The position numbers and the translations under genes are program-made. The notes under the pieces were generated by a model, which searched no databases, was not told the origin of the DNA, and saw only the letters and a program-made list of their open reading frames with translations. A stretch of 64,000 nt of DNA from Phyllobacterium trifolii (GTDB lineage Bacteria; Pseudomonadota; Alphaproteobacteria; Rhizobiales; Rhizobiaceae), in assembly GCF_014192095.1 (NCBI RefSeq), contig NZ_JACHXN010000004.1:1-64000 (forward strand). Reading direction: 5' to 3'. This document shows, one piece after another, positions 34,841-46,105 of the stretch. The first letter of the stretch is position 1, and the number at the start of each line of letters is the position of its first letter.

Positions 34841-36892
34841 ATGAACATGAAACGGACAGCACTCTTTTTTGCATCGACGGCGATTCTCTTTTCCTCACCG
34901 GCGGCAATGGCTGAACAAGCCCCGATTAACCGGCCCTTCATCTACTCAAACAGCAATGTACCCTCGCTAATGCTGGCACAGGCGGAAGAGACCGCGCCTC
35001 AGGCGGGAGAACCTGTCGAGGAGCTGAAAAAACACAAGGGCGGCGACCACCAGGCAGAAGAAGCAAAGAAACGTGCCGCTGATGAAACAGAAGCCGCAGC
35101 GAAGGAACAGCGGAAGGCTGAAGAGCAGGCGAAACATCAGGCCGATCAAGCCGCCAAGGCTGCCGAAAAGGAAAATGAACAGAAGGCCGAAGAGGCAAAG
35201 CGCGCTGCAAATGCGGAAGCTGACAAAGCCGCGAAACAACAAAACGCGATAGAAGAAGAAGCCAAACAGAAAGCCGCTGAAGAAGCCAAGTCTGCAAAAG
35301 CTGCCGAAAAGGAAGCGGCGCAGCAGGCCGAAAAAGCAAGAAAGGCTACCGAAGCAGAATCCGACAAAGCTGCCAAACAGCAAAAAGCTGTAGAAGAGGA
35401 CGCGCGAAAGAAGGCAGCGGCAGAGTCCGATGCCGCAAAGGCGGCCGAGAAGCAAACAGCCAAGGAGGCGGAAAAGGTCAAGAAAACGACCGAGCAGGAA
35501 GCGGACAAGGCTGCTGAAGCGCAAAAAGCCGCCGAGGAAGAAGCTCGCAAGAAGACCGATAGTGCTCAGAAAGCGGCGGACAAGCAAACCGACAAGGCTG
35601 CCGAAGAAGCGAAGAAGGCAACTGATAAGGCTGCCAAGGAAACGCCGGCAGCTCCTGCACCCGATTCGCCCGCTACCGCTGAACAGCCTTCTCAGGCGGC
35701 GCCTGCAGAGCCGACCACCAAGGAAGCCAAGCCTGTCGATCCAGCTACCGGCAAAGCTGCGCAGCAGGAAGCTTCACCGTTACCGGAAAACGCTGCTCCA
35801 GCACTCGATAGCGCAAAACGGGCACCCGCGGGCGAGACTCCCGATAAACCCAAGCAAGGGCAAACAGCCGAAACACCGGCGGATCAAAAACCCGTTGCCG
35901 GGCAGCCTGCCGTCGCAGCGGCCCCGCCGAAGAATGATGCGGATGTTCAACAGGAGCTTGCTCCCGTCAAGATCGATTCCGTCCTCACCGAAAAAGGTAC
36001 CCGCACCAAGGACCGCAGGCCTGATGAGCGTCCAGGAGATGTACAGGTAGTCAAGAAATTTGGAGACCGGACGGTCGTCAATATCGACAATAACGTCTAT
36101 GTCGAGAGCTCCGACCGGCCACGTATGTCGCGCGACTCGAAGGACATTTATTACGAAGACTTGCCTCGTAACCGTACGAGAGAGATCATCGTTCGCGACA
36201 ATGGCGTGCAGATTGTCACGATCCGCAATCGCTATGGCGATGTGATCCGACGCTCTCGCGTCATGCCGGACGGCCACGAGGTGGTGTTGACATATACGCC
36301 CGACTACGACCGCGAGGAGCGTCAGGAATGGCGTGATCCAGGTGATGACCTGCCGCCGCTCGCACTGAACATTCCCGTTCGCGAGTATATCTTGGACGCG
36401 GAAGAGGCACCTCAGGAAGAGGTGTACGATTTTTTCGAGCAGCCGCCTGTGGAACGGGTCGAACGCATCTATTCGATCGACGAGGTCAAGCGCTCGGCAC
36501 GCATCCGCGACAAGGTTCGCCGCGTCGATCTCGATACAATCACCTTCCAGTTCGGCTCTGCGGATGTCGGCGAAGACCAGATCAGCCACATTGAAAGCGT
36601 TGCAAAGGCCATGGCACAAATCCTCAAGAAGAACCCGGCCGAGACTTTCCTGATCGAGGGTCACACCGACGCAGTCGGGTCCGACCAGGCAAACCTTGTC
36701 CTTTCGGACAGGCGGGCGGAATCCGTGGCCCAGGCTCTGACGAATGTCTTCGATATTCCGCCGGAAAACATGGCTACTCAGGGCTATGGTGAGCAATATC
36801 TCAAGATCAAAGCCGACGGCCCGGAACAAGAAAACCGCCGCGTCGCCATTCGCCGCATTACACCGCTGGTTGCCCCGGTAGCCAGCAACTGA
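34841..36892 (+). CDS. OmpA-family protein with long Ala/Lys/Glu repeat region
   Basis: A 683-residue exported protein: signal peptide 1-24, an Ala-Glu-Lys rich coiled-coil region (about 66-268), a Pro/Ala-rich spacer, a basic beta-rich middle domain (about 370-490), and a C-terminal OmpA peptidoglycan-binding domain (FQFGSADVGEDQ, IEGHTDAVGSDQANLVLSDRRAESV). The coiled-coil holds three exact-period 47-residue repeats starting with AKAAEK at 105, 152 and 199, and a partial fourth. It probably links the outer membrane to peptidoglycan. The start at 34841 follows GAGACAGGG. Confidence 0.88.
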   Translation: MNMKRTALFFASTAILFSSPAAMAEQAPINRPFIYSNSNVPSLMLAQAEETAPQAGEPVEELKKHKGGDHQAEEAKKRAADETEAAAKEQRKAEEQAKHQADQAAKAAEKENEQKAEEAKRAANAEADKAAKQQNAIEEEAKQKAAEEAKSAKAAEKEAAQQAEKARKATEAESDKAAKQQKAVEEDARKKAAAESDAAKAAEKQTAKEAEKVKKTTEQEADKAAEAQKAAEEEARKKTDSAQKAADKQTDKAAEEAKKATDKAAKETPAAPAPDSPATAEQPSQAAPAEPTTKEAKPVDPATGKAAQQEASPLPENAAPALDSAKRAPAGETPDKPKQGQTAETPADQKPVAGQPAVAAAPPKNDADVQQELAPVKIDSVLTEKGTRTKDRRPDERPGDVQVVKKFGDRTVVNIDNNVYVESSDRPRMSRDSKDIYYEDLPRNRTREIIVRDNGVQIVTIRNRYGDVIRRSRVMPDGHEVVLTYTPDYDREERQEWRDPGDDLPPLALNIPVREYILDAEEAPQEEVYDFFEQPPVERVERIYSIDEVKRSARIRDKVRRVDLDTITFQFGSADVGEDQISHIESVAKAMAQILKKNPAETFLIEGHTDAVGSDQANLVLSDRRAESVAQALTNVFDIPPENMATQGYGEQYLKIKADGPEQENRRVAIRRITPLVAPVASN

Positions 36893-36910
36893 CACCGGCC
36901 CTCCAACGAA

Positions 36911-36937
36911 AAACCCGGACTTTGATCCGGGTTTTTT
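36911..36937 (+). terminator. Intrinsic terminator after the OmpA-family gene
   Basis: AACCCGGA, loop CTTTGA, TCCGGGTT, then a T run: a strong GC stem 20 bases after the stop codon. Confidence 0.85.
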
Positions 36938-37014
36938 ATGTTAGTTGCTTGAGTTAAGCTCCGTCCTGCCTATTTGTTGAGCTGAGCCCGATTGTTCAAC
37001 CGGACCCTTATTTT

Positions 37015-37539
37015 ATGAAACGTCTTGAAATCTTCGTCGAAAACATCATCCTCGCTTCGCGCTGGCTCCTGGTCGTCTTCTACCTTGGCCTTGCCGCAGC
37101 GCTTGCAATCTACGCTTTTTCTTTCGCCGGCAAGCTGGTGGACTTCGTATCCAAAGTCACCACCCTCAATGAAACCGATACTATCCTCAAAATGCTCAGC
37201 CTGATCGATGCAGCGCTGGTCGCCAGCCTCGTCGTCATGGTCATCATTTCAGGCTATGAGAATTTCGTCAGTCGCTTCGATCAAGCCGATGAAGTTCACT
37301 GGCTTGGAACAATCGATGCGGGATCGCTTAAGATCAAGGTCGCATCGACCATTGTCGCCATATCGTCGATCCATTTGCTGCAGGTCTTTCTGAATCTGAC
37401 CCAGTTCAGTACCGAACAGCTGACATGGTTCACCGTGATCCACCTCGCCTTCGTGTTCTCGGCGCTGTTTCTCGCCTATATCGACAAGCTGATGGTGAAG
37501 GACAAGGGCGACAAGAAGGCCGAAGAGCCATCGCTCTGA
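37015..37539 (+). CDS. YqhA/UPF0114 family membrane protein
   Basis: A 174-residue inner-membrane protein with four predicted helices and the family markers ENIILASRWLLVVFYLGL, LSLIDAALVASLVVMVIISGYENFVSR and KIKVASTIVAISSIHLLQVFL. Function is unknown. Single gene, converging on rpoD, with a shared terminator. Confidence 0.9.
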   Translation: MKRLEIFVENIILASRWLLVVFYLGLAAALAIYAFSFAGKLVDFVSKVTTLNETDTILKMLSLIDAALVASLVVMVIISGYENFVSRFDQADEVHWLGTIDAGSLKIKVASTIVAISSIHLLQVFLNLTQFSTEQLTWFTVIHLAFVFSALFLAYIDKLMVKDKGDKKAEEPSL

Positions 37540-37553
37540 ACGAACTGCATAAC

Positions 37554-37582
37554 AAAAAGCCCGGCACTTGGCCGGGCTTTTT
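37554..37582. terminator. Bidirectional intrinsic terminator between yqhA-like gene and rpoD
   Basis: AAAAAGCCCGGC, loop ACTT, GCCGGGCTTTTT; symmetric A and T runs allow it to end transcription from both convergent genes. Confidence 0.88.
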
Positions 37583-37605
37583 ATTTACAATCACACTTCA
37601 GAATA

Positions 37606-39633
<2,028 letters not shown>

Positions 39634-39947
39634 ATTCTATATCTCCAAGCGGTGTTCGCTTTGTTCCCCTGACGGGCGCTTTGTTCATGCATGAAAACAA
39701 CGAGCGCGGCAGCGCACCGGTTCCCCTACACCATCAAGGTATAAATGATCGACTAGCCGAAATCCTGTTAATGGCGGATTAACCTTGTTATTCCGTCACG
39801 CTACATATCTGCCGAATTTGCCGGTTTTTTCGCTTTACCCGCAAACATCGACGAAATATCTTTAATTCGCGCACTCTGATTCCGTCATTATTGACCCACG
39901 TCAACCCCGACTCAACTGATTCGTGGGAAAAAAGCGAATCAATTCGG
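39634..39947. other. rpoD-dnaG intergenic region
   Basis: There are 314 bases without a gene. They should hold the rpoD promoter and the dnaG transcript end. Two copies of CGCTTTGTTC lie at about 39657 and 39678 near the rpoD start; no clear terminator hairpin is seen. Confidence 0.4.
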
Positions 39948-41906
39948 TCAAAACCCCTTGCCCGATCGCCCTGACGGTATTCCGAACCCTTCGATCAGCG
40001 CTTCAGTTGCCTGCGCATTGCGAATATCGTTCTGAATATCGAGGAGCCGGTTAAGGTTTTCATCGGTGGCTTCGCTCGCCAAGGCGGTTTCAGCTACTTT
40101 CAGCTCTTTATGTAGTGTGCTTGCGCGTTGATGCAAGTGAATCGCCTGCTTTAGCGCCTCCAAAGCGTCTTCTTCTGCCGCTTCCGCCGTCGCGGTCCAC
40201 ATGCGCGCACGCCGCGTCAATGCTTCCAGCGCTTCAATCAAGGCGCCATGATTGGTGTCGACCATCGCCTTGCGCATCTCTGTCCCGTTGGCGACATGAT
40301 GCTCGGCCATCGCGTTGAGCATGGCCGCATGAAAGCGCTTGAGATCCGGATGGCTGAATTCAAGCCGTACCACGGTTTCGAAATCTTCCTCGATCAACCG
40401 CGGGTGATTGAACAATGTCATCAGGATAGCGGTCTCGCGTAAGGGAGGCGCTGCCGATGTGGTCTTGACCAAAACGGAACGCGCCAGACTGTCCGAGACT
40501 GCAAAACGGCCATTGGCTGCGCCGCCCCTGCCCCGTTGGCCATAACCATTCTGCTGGCCGAAACTGTTCTGGTTATTATTGCGTGGGTTGTTGTTACTGC
40601 GCTGGTTCGAACCGAAGAACTGCTGGATACGCTCACGCACATCCTGCGCATAGTGGCGCCGTACGTTTTCATCACCGATCAGCGCCGTCATCTGTTTGAG
40701 CCGCGCTTCAAGTTCGGCGCGCCGCTCCGGCGTGTCGAAGACGCCGCTCGCCGTTTCGCGCGTCCACAGCATGTCGGCAAGCGGTCGTGCATCATCGAGT
40801 ACAGCCTGGAAAGCTTGCGGGCCGGAATTCTTGACCAGATCGTCAGGGTCCTTGCCTTCCGGCAGCACAGCAAAACGCAAGGAGAAGCCGGGCTTCAACA
40901 CGGGCAGCGCCAAATCGATCGCGCGGTGTGCAGCCTTGATGCCCGCATTGTCGCCATCGAAACAAAGTATGGGCTCCGGCGACATGCGCCAGAGGAGATC
41001 GAGCTGATCTTCCGTCAATGCGGTCCCCAGCGGCGCGACGGCCTGGGTGAAACCGGCCTGAGCCAGGGCAATCACATCCATATAACCTTCGACGGCAATG
41101 ACAGCCTTTGCCGGTTGGCCGGCCTGCGGTTGCGCCGCCTTTCTGGCACGCAAAGCGTTGAAGAGAATTTTGCCCTTGTGGAAGAGTTCGGTCTCGTTGG
41201 AATTCATGTATTTCGCGATGGCATTGGGTGCCAGCGCTCTCCCGCCAAATGCGATGATACGACCCCGCAAATCCTCGATCGGAAACATGATGCGATCACG
41301 GAAACGATCAAACGACACCGGCTTGTCATCGCCATAGACCACCAGTCCGCAGGCTTCGATCTGCTCCTTGGTGGCATTCTTCGATGCCAGGTGTTCCTTC
41401 AGCGCGTTGCGGCTCTCGGGCGCATAACCCAGACGATAGGAATGCTGCGTCGCAGCGCTCAAGCCCCGCTCTCGCAGATAAGCACGGGCCTTGGCTCCGC
41501 CAGCCGCCTGCAGCTGCTCCTCGAAGAACTTTGTCGCCATCTCCATGACGTCGTAGAGCGTGGCACGTTTCGCCTCGCGTATTTCCATTTCGGCGTCACG
41601 CGCCGGCATCGGTATGCCAGCCATATCGGCAACACGCTGCACGGCCTCGGGGAAACTCAACCCCTCGAGCTCGGTCAAAAAACGGAAATGATCGCCGGTA
41701 ACGCCGCAGCCGAAACAGTGATAACGGCCCTTGCGATCCTCACAGTGGAAGCTCGGTGATTTTTCGCCATGAAACGGACAGCAGGCCCAGAAGTCACCCT
41801 TCGGCGCGTTGGTCTTTTTCCGGTCGAACGAAACGCGCGTCCCGATCACGCTGGAGATCGGTACACGCTCCCTGATCTCATCGAGAAAGGACGGCGGAAA
41901 TCGCAT
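39948..41906 (-). CDS. dnaG: DNA primase DnaG
   Basis: A 652-residue replicative primase. The N-terminal zinc finger is CPFHGEKSPSFHCEDRKGRYHCFGCG (about 42-67, ligands C, H, C, C), followed by the RNA polymerase core, the Toprim motifs VIAVEGYMDVIALAQ and CFDGDNAGIKAAHRA, and a C-terminal helicase-interaction region. An Asn/Gln/Gly-rich insert (about 435-465) separates the core from the C-terminal domain. Start at 41906 gives MRFPPSFLDEIRERV, the usual N-terminus. Confidence 0.97.
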   Translation of the reverse strand: MRFPPSFLDEIRERVPISSVIGTRVSFDRKKTNAPKGDFWACCPFHGEKSPSFHCEDRKGRYHCFGCGVTGDHFRFLTELEGLSFPEAVQRVADMAGIPMPARDAEMEIREAKRATLYDVMEMATKFFEEQLQAAGGAKARAYLRERGLSAATQHSYRLGYAPESRNALKEHLASKNATKEQIEACGLVVYGDDKPVSFDRFRDRIMFPIEDLRGRIIAFGGRALAPNAIAKYMNSNETELFHKGKILFNALRARKAAQPQAGQPAKAVIAVEGYMDVIALAQAGFTQAVAPLGTALTEDQLDLLWRMSPEPILCFDGDNAGIKAAHRAIDLALPVLKPGFSLRFAVLPEGKDPDDLVKNSGPQAFQAVLDDARPLADMLWTRETASGVFDTPERRAELEARLKQMTALIGDENVRRHYAQDVRERIQQFFGSNQRSNNNPRNNNQNSFGQQNGYGQRGRGGAANGRFAVSDSLARSVLVKTTSAAPPLRETAILMTLFNHPRLIEEDFETVVRLEFSHPDLKRFHAAMLNAMAEHHVANGTEMRKAMVDTNHGALIEALEALTRRARMWTATAEAAEEDALEALKQAIHLHQRASTLHKELKVAETALASEATDENLNRLLDIQNDIRNAQATEALIEGFGIPSGRSGKGF

Positions 41907-42270
41907 GCGGCTCTTCGTTCTTCAAAATTGGCGCTTCGGAAGTCAGTTGGTCGGCCTGGAACTCTATCTATCAGGCTTGAACCATATTGCATTAAATAAG
42001 AACGCGGCGGAAGTCCGGCAAGCCCGTCATCCCCTGTTCATCGCGTAGAATCGCTTCTCGATGGACTCCGAGCTTTTACAAGCCGGCAAACGATTATTTG
42101 GCTGATACAAAACTGTCATAAAATTGTTACAATATGCCAAAAACGACACATTTTTTCTTAGCCGGAACATAATTTTTTCCCTTTTTGATTGATATGTTAT
42201 CTTAATGAATCGCAACTAAAATCGCGTAGTTGCATTACCGTGTTTTCCGTACTCGACAGGATCATCAAAA
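41907..42270. other. AT-rich intergenic region between dnaG and a divergent transporter gene
   Basis: There are 364 bases without a recognisable gene. The part nearest 42,200 is rich in A and T (TTTTTTCTTAGCC, TTTTTGATTGATATGTTATC) and probably contains the promoter for the plus-strand gene at 42271. No repeat or RNA gene was seen. Confidence 0.4.
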
Positions 42271-43941
42271 GTGAACGGTTCCGCAATTTTGTTGCATCTG
42301 GCAGGCGCAGTAGCGCTCTTGCTGTGGGCGACACGCATGGTTCGCACCGGCGTCGAGCGGGCCTATGGCGAGCGCATGCGCCAAAGCTTGCGGGGCGTAC
42401 TGCACAATCCCGTTCTCGCGGTCCTGTGGGGGCTGATGCTTTCCATCGCTCTGCAAAGCTCGACGGCCGTTAGTCTTCTGGTTGGCTCCTTTGTCGGTTC
42501 CGGCTTTGTCAGCGGTATTGCCGGACTCATGGCCGTGAGGGGCGCCGAGGTTGGATCAGCGCTTGTCGTCAAGATCCTGAGCTTCGACCTGACATTGCTG
42601 GTACCACTCTGCCTGGTGGCAGGGACCGTTATCTTCATGTCGACCGAACGAAGCAACTGGCGGCAGGTGGGCCGTATCCTCGTCGGCATCGGCCTTCTCG
42701 TGCTTTCGCTCGAAATGACCGGCCAGGCAACAGAACCTTTGCGCAACAGTGAATTACTGCCGGTGATCGTCGGATATTTGAATACCGATCCCGTTACCGC
42801 ATTCCTGATTGCAGCGCTGATGACGTGGCTGTTCCATTCCAGCATCGCCGCCGTGCTGCTGCTGGTGACATTTGCCTCGCGCGGCCTCATCCAGCCGGAA
42901 CTCGGGATCGTGATGATTTTTGGCGTGAACCTCGGGTCGTCCTTCATCGCACCGCTTTTGACCCGCAATGCTGCCCCGCAGACGCGTATTGTGCCGATGG
43001 GCAATCTGCTGATGCGCGGGGCTGGTTCCATCGTTATCCTGATCCTTTATCTGACTTTCAAGCCATCTGTGGCCTTCCTCGGCTCCGCACCGGCCGATCA
43101 GGTCATCAATGGCCACATCCTCTTCAACATCATCATCCTGCTTGCTGGCGTTCCCCTCTCCGCGCTTGTCCTTAAGGTTACCAAGGCTGTCGTCGCGCTC
43201 AATGTCCCAGTCGAACAACCAAAATCGCTCGATCACGCGGAACTCAGCGCTCTCGACGAAAGCGTGCTCGACACACCAAGCCTTGCGCTGGCCAATGCCA
43301 CCCGCGAGACCGTGCGCGTTTGTGAGACAGTGGAGATCATGCTGCGCGGGATCATCGGGCTCTACGAGAACCCCGTTCAGGAGCGTATCGACGAATTGTC
43401 CGCCCTTGATGACAAGGTCGACCGCAAGCACGCGGCCATCAAACTCTACCTTGCCAAGCTGACGACCAAACCTCTGAGCGACTTTGAAGTCGCACGCGCT
43501 CGGGAGCTGCTTGGCGCCTGCGTGAAGCTGGAACAGGTCGGCGACATCATCGTACGCAACATGCTGGCGCTGGTGCAGAAGAAGATGGACCGGAAACTCA
43601 AATTCACCGACGAGGGCTGGCTGGAACTCAGCAACTTCCACGCCAAGGTGCTTACCAACGCGCGTATGGCGTTCAATGTTCTCGTCTCACGTGATCGGGA
43701 AACGGCCCATCAACTGGTGCTTGAAAAAGACCACTTGCGCGACCTTGAAAAGCAGAGCAGCGAGCGGCACTTCCGCCGCCTTCGTGAAGGCACGATCCGC
43801 AGCGTCGAGACGAGCTCGATTCACCTCGACACGATCCGCGATCTGAAACAGGTCAATTCGCTGCTGGCCGCCATGGCGTATCCCGTCCTCGAAGAACAGG
43901 GTCTTTTGAACACCACACGTTTGCGCGCTTTGCACAGCTGA
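42271..43941 (+). CDS. Na+/Pi-cotransporter family protein with PhoU-like domain
   Basis: A 556-residue protein. The N-terminal half has eight or more membrane helices with the duplicated QSSTAVSLLVGSFV and HSSIAAVLLLVTFA signatures of Na/Pi cotransporters. The C-terminal 220 residues are helical and PhoU-like (DKVDRKHAAIKLYLAKL, ACVKLEQVGDIIVRNM). It probably moves phosphate or another anion with Na+. The start is GTG at 42271, with AGGA ten bases upstream. No pho genes flank it. Confidence 0.9.
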   Translation: MNGSAILLHLAGAVALLLWATRMVRTGVERAYGERMRQSLRGVLHNPVLAVLWGLMLSIALQSSTAVSLLVGSFVGSGFVSGIAGLMAVRGAEVGSALVVKILSFDLTLLVPLCLVAGTVIFMSTERSNWRQVGRILVGIGLLVLSLEMTGQATEPLRNSELLPVIVGYLNTDPVTAFLIAALMTWLFHSSIAAVLLLVTFASRGLIQPELGIVMIFGVNLGSSFIAPLLTRNAAPQTRIVPMGNLLMRGAGSIVILILYLTFKPSVAFLGSAPADQVINGHILFNIIILLAGVPLSALVLKVTKAVVALNVPVEQPKSLDHAELSALDESVLDTPSLALANATRETVRVCETVEIMLRGIIGLYENPVQERIDELSALDDKVDRKHAAIKLYLAKLTTKPLSDFEVARARELLGACVKLEQVGDIIVRNMLALVQKKMDRKLKFTDEGWLELSNFHAKVLTNARMAFNVLVSRDRETAHQLVLEKDHLRDLEKQSSERHFRRLREGTIRSVETSSIHLDTIRDLKQVNSLLAAMAYPVLEEQGLLNTTRLRALHS

Positions 43942-44015
43942 CCGTTTATGGCGTCGAGCCATCGGCGCTATCCAAAACGAAAAGGCCGTCTCACTTGTGC
44001 CAGTGTATTTCGTGT

Positions 44016-44180
44016 TCAATAGTCGCGATGAATGTGATTGTTGGACCCAATAAAAGCGCCCATGGCGGTACCGATCAGTAGTCCAAGAAGTACATTGCCC
44101 ATGATTGCTTCGCCAACACCCGCGCCGACTGATAATCCAGCAAGCATTCCAATAATGGTAGACCAGGTTTGTTCTTTCAT
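44016..44180 (-). CDS. Small glycine-zipper membrane protein (54 aa)
   Basis: From ATG 44180, preceded by GGAGGCTAAA, a 54-residue protein with one or two Gly-rich helices (GMLAGLSVGAGVGEAIMGNV and LLGLLIGTAMGAFIGS) and a short HRDY end. The GxxxG spacing suggests helix packing or self-assembly. Function unknown. The frame is open further upstream but the ribosome site fixes this start. Confidence 0.65.
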   Translation of the reverse strand: MKEQTWSTIIGMLAGLSVGAGVGEAIMGNVLLGLLIGTAMGAFIGSNNHIHRDY

Positions 44181-44267
44181 TTTAGCCTCCGTTTTTATTA
44201 TCAATGAACGCCGCAAAGTCATTCGAGTTCCAGCGGAGCGCTGAACTAAAAATCAACAAAACGGGAA

Positions 44268-44750
44268 ATGAACGTGATGATTTCGTTAAGATCGATGCGT
44301 GCCGATGAATACTCGGCTTATCTGGATTATTTCATTCCTGACTACGCGGCGGAAATAGCAGCCAACTACCACCTTTCACCTGTCGAATCCCGTTTACAGG
44401 CCTTGCGGGAGATTGGTGAGGATTTGCCGCAGGGTGTGGAAACGTCGGGCCAGGTGCTGCTGTGTATAATCGACAGCCTTCTAGGTGACGACAGTTTAGT
44501 CGGGTATTTCCGGTATCGGCCGGATATCCCGGCACGTTCGATCTACATAAGCGATTTCCATATTTTCGCCGCGCATCAGGGAAAAGGCTACGGCAAGGAG
44601 GCCTTGGCCGCTCTGGAATTGGGACTGTCTAAAACGGGGTTCACGCAAATCAAGTTGCGCGTGGCTGAAGACAACAAACGGGCAAAACATGTTTATGATG
44701 TTTCTGGATTTCGCGTGACAGGCGTCAATATGAGCAAAGCGATCGGATAA
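44268..44750 (+). CDS. GNAT-family N-acetyltransferase
   Basis: A 160-residue GNAT enzyme. The acetyl-CoA-binding motif A is clear (ISDFHIFAAHQGKGYGKEALAALE), followed by motif B (LRVAEDNKRAKHVYDVSGFRV). The acceptor (amine, antibiotic or protein N-terminus) cannot be told. It ends 4 bases before the DUF1003 gene, so the two are probably co-transcribed. Confidence 0.88.
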   Translation: MNVMISLRSMRADEYSAYLDYFIPDYAAEIAANYHLSPVESRLQALREIGEDLPQGVETSGQVLLCIIDSLLGDDSLVGYFRYRPDIPARSIYISDFHIFAAHQGKGYGKEALAALELGLSKTGFTQIKLRVAEDNKRAKHVYDVSGFRVTGVNMSKAIG

Positions 44751-44754
44751 AAGA

Positions 44755-45303
44755 ATGACCAATGTCGAAGAAGTGAAAAAAGGCCTGTGGGATACCGAAC
44801 GAAAGCTGCTTCACCATCTAAGGGCAATTCGCCGGCGGGATCGCGACATCAAGCCTGCCGATCTCGAAAATCAGCTCACACGCGGACAAAAGATCGCCGA
44901 CAAAGTTGCCGCAACGATGGGATCCTGGTCATTCATCATCATCCAGACGACAATCCTCTTTTTCTGGATTGTGCTCAACGTCACCGCCTATGTGCGGGAA
45001 TGGGATCCCTATCCTTTCATACTTCTTAACCTGGCTCTGTCGTTCCAGGCCGCCTACGCCGCGCCGTTCATCATGATGAGCCAGAACCGCCAGCAGGATA
45101 TCGATCGGAAGGAGGCGGAAAACGACTATCGCATCAATATCAAAGCAGAGCTCGAAATCGAATTGCTACATGAAAAGATCGAACTTCTTCACCAGAAGAT
45201 CGACCAGATGCGGGAAAAGGAAGTGGTTACCCTCACGGAGGCAGTCGAGGAACTGGCAACCCAGAAGCAACCGCCTGAAGAGGCCGGTGGTACTTCCAAA
45301 TAA
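44755..45303 (+). CDS. DUF1003 membrane protein
   Basis: A 182-residue protein with the DUF1003 core: ADKVAATMGSWSFIIIQTTILFFWIVLN, then WDPYPFILLNLALSFQAAYAAPFIMMSQNRQ, giving two membrane helices, and a long C-terminal coiled coil (ELEIELLHEKIELLHQKIDQM). Function unknown. Its stop overlaps the terminator of the antisense sRNA on the other strand. Confidence 0.9.
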   Translation: MTNVEEVKKGLWDTERKLLHHLRAIRRRDRDIKPADLENQLTRGQKIADKVAATMGSWSFIIIQTTILFFWIVLNVTAYVREWDPYPFILLNLALSFQAAYAAPFIMMSQNRQQDIDRKEAENDYRINIKAELEIELLHEKIELLHQKIDQMREKEVVTLTEAVEELATQKQPPEEAGGTSK

Positions 45304-45411
45304 AAAGGACCGCTGCGGGAGGAGGTGCAGCGGTCCTGATTGTAAATGTACCGCGGGAGGAGGTGCAGTACATTCATGTTGGGGTATCTGGGAGGAGAAG
45401 AACCCAACATC
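45301..45411 (-). ncRNA. Alpha-r14 (NfeR1-like) anti-Shine-Dalgarno sRNA
   Basis: On the minus strand three consecutive hairpins each expose CTCCTCCC in the loop. Stem 1 is ATGTTGGG/CCCAACAT (45403-45410, 45376-45383). Stem 2 is AATGTACTGC/GCGGTACATT (45365-45374, 45345-45354). Stem 3 is GGACCGCTGC/GCAGCGGTCC (45327-45336, 45307-45316) followed by TTTTT as terminator. Loops 2 and 3 are identical (ACCTCCTCCC). This is the layout of the rhizobial alpha-r14 family (S. meliloti NfeR1), which silences mRNAs by pairing with ribosome sites. The 5' end is set from the promoter. Confidence 0.88.
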
Positions 45412-45414
45412 AAT

Positions 45415-45442
45415 AATTTAGCACCGCACAAAAATCTGGCAA
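45415..45442 (-). promoter_or_regulatory. Candidate promoter of the alpha-r14 sRNA
   Basis: On the minus strand TTGCCA, 16 bases, then TAAATT (45415-45420), placing the start of transcription at or just before the first hairpin (about 45411). Position relative to a well-defined RNA supports it. Confidence 0.5.
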
Positions 45443-45658
45443 CTTACAAAAATGCATAATAGCTATGCAAATTGTCGCATTGACCAGATTGATGCCGACT
45501 CACCTGTAAGAACCGCACTACGTCGAATTTCGAATTTTGCGGCGTTAGCCAGCGACTGCCGCGAAAGGCGGCCTTGGGTCAACAGTTTTTGATTTCCGCT
45601 GCTGCCAACCCTTTATGCTAGTGTTCAGGCCCGGTCATGAATTCCATGGAGGATAGTG

Positions 45659-46072
45659 ATGGATGCAAAATCGAAACCCACCTGCCGTATTGTCAAACCC
45701 CACCACACCTATGGCGGCAAACAGGGGCTCGACTATTTCGAGGGTATCGCGGCGGAGACGGTCGGATCCACAAGCATCTGCATGCATCTTCTGACTATCC
45801 CGCCTGGCACGCGCGCCAAGGCGCATCTGCACGAGGCTCACGAAACAGCGATCTATATGCTGTCCGGCGAGGCGCATACCTGGTACGGCGATCGACTGGA
45901 GGAGCATGTCGTCGTGCACGCCGGGGAGCTTTTCTACATTCCGGCCGGCGTTCCGCATCTGCCGGCCAATCTCAGCAGTACGCCTTGCACCGCGATCATT
46001 GCCCGCAGCGACCCGAACGAGCAGGAAAGCGTTGTACTGCTGCCGGAACTGGATGCATTGGTGCCGGCTTAA
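45659..46072 (+). CDS. Single-domain cupin protein
   Basis: A 137-residue cupin with metal-site motifs AKAHLHEAHETAIYMLSG (two His and a Glu) and YIPAGVPHLPANLS (third His). Such proteins bind a divalent metal and may be small-molecule isomerases, dioxygenases or sensors. GGAGG sits seven bases before the ATG; a GTG one codon earlier is in frame. It stands alone. Confidence 0.85.
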   Translation: MDAKSKPTCRIVKPHHTYGGKQGLDYFEGIAAETVGSTSICMHLLTIPPGTRAKAHLHEAHETAIYMLSGEAHTWYGDRLEEHVVVHAGELFYIPAGVPHLPANLSSTPCTAIIARSDPNEQESVVLLPELDALVPA

Positions 46073-46105
46073 GCCAACTGCGTCAAGGTTTTCCGAGGTG
46101 AAGTG

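Noticed and set aside
45301-45411. Repeated GGGAGGAG units considered as a CRISPR-like or plus-strand SD cluster
   Set aside because: The units sit in loops of three different hairpins and the T-run terminator fits the minus strand; an anti-SD sRNA explains them better. No CRISPR-type array was seen in the window.
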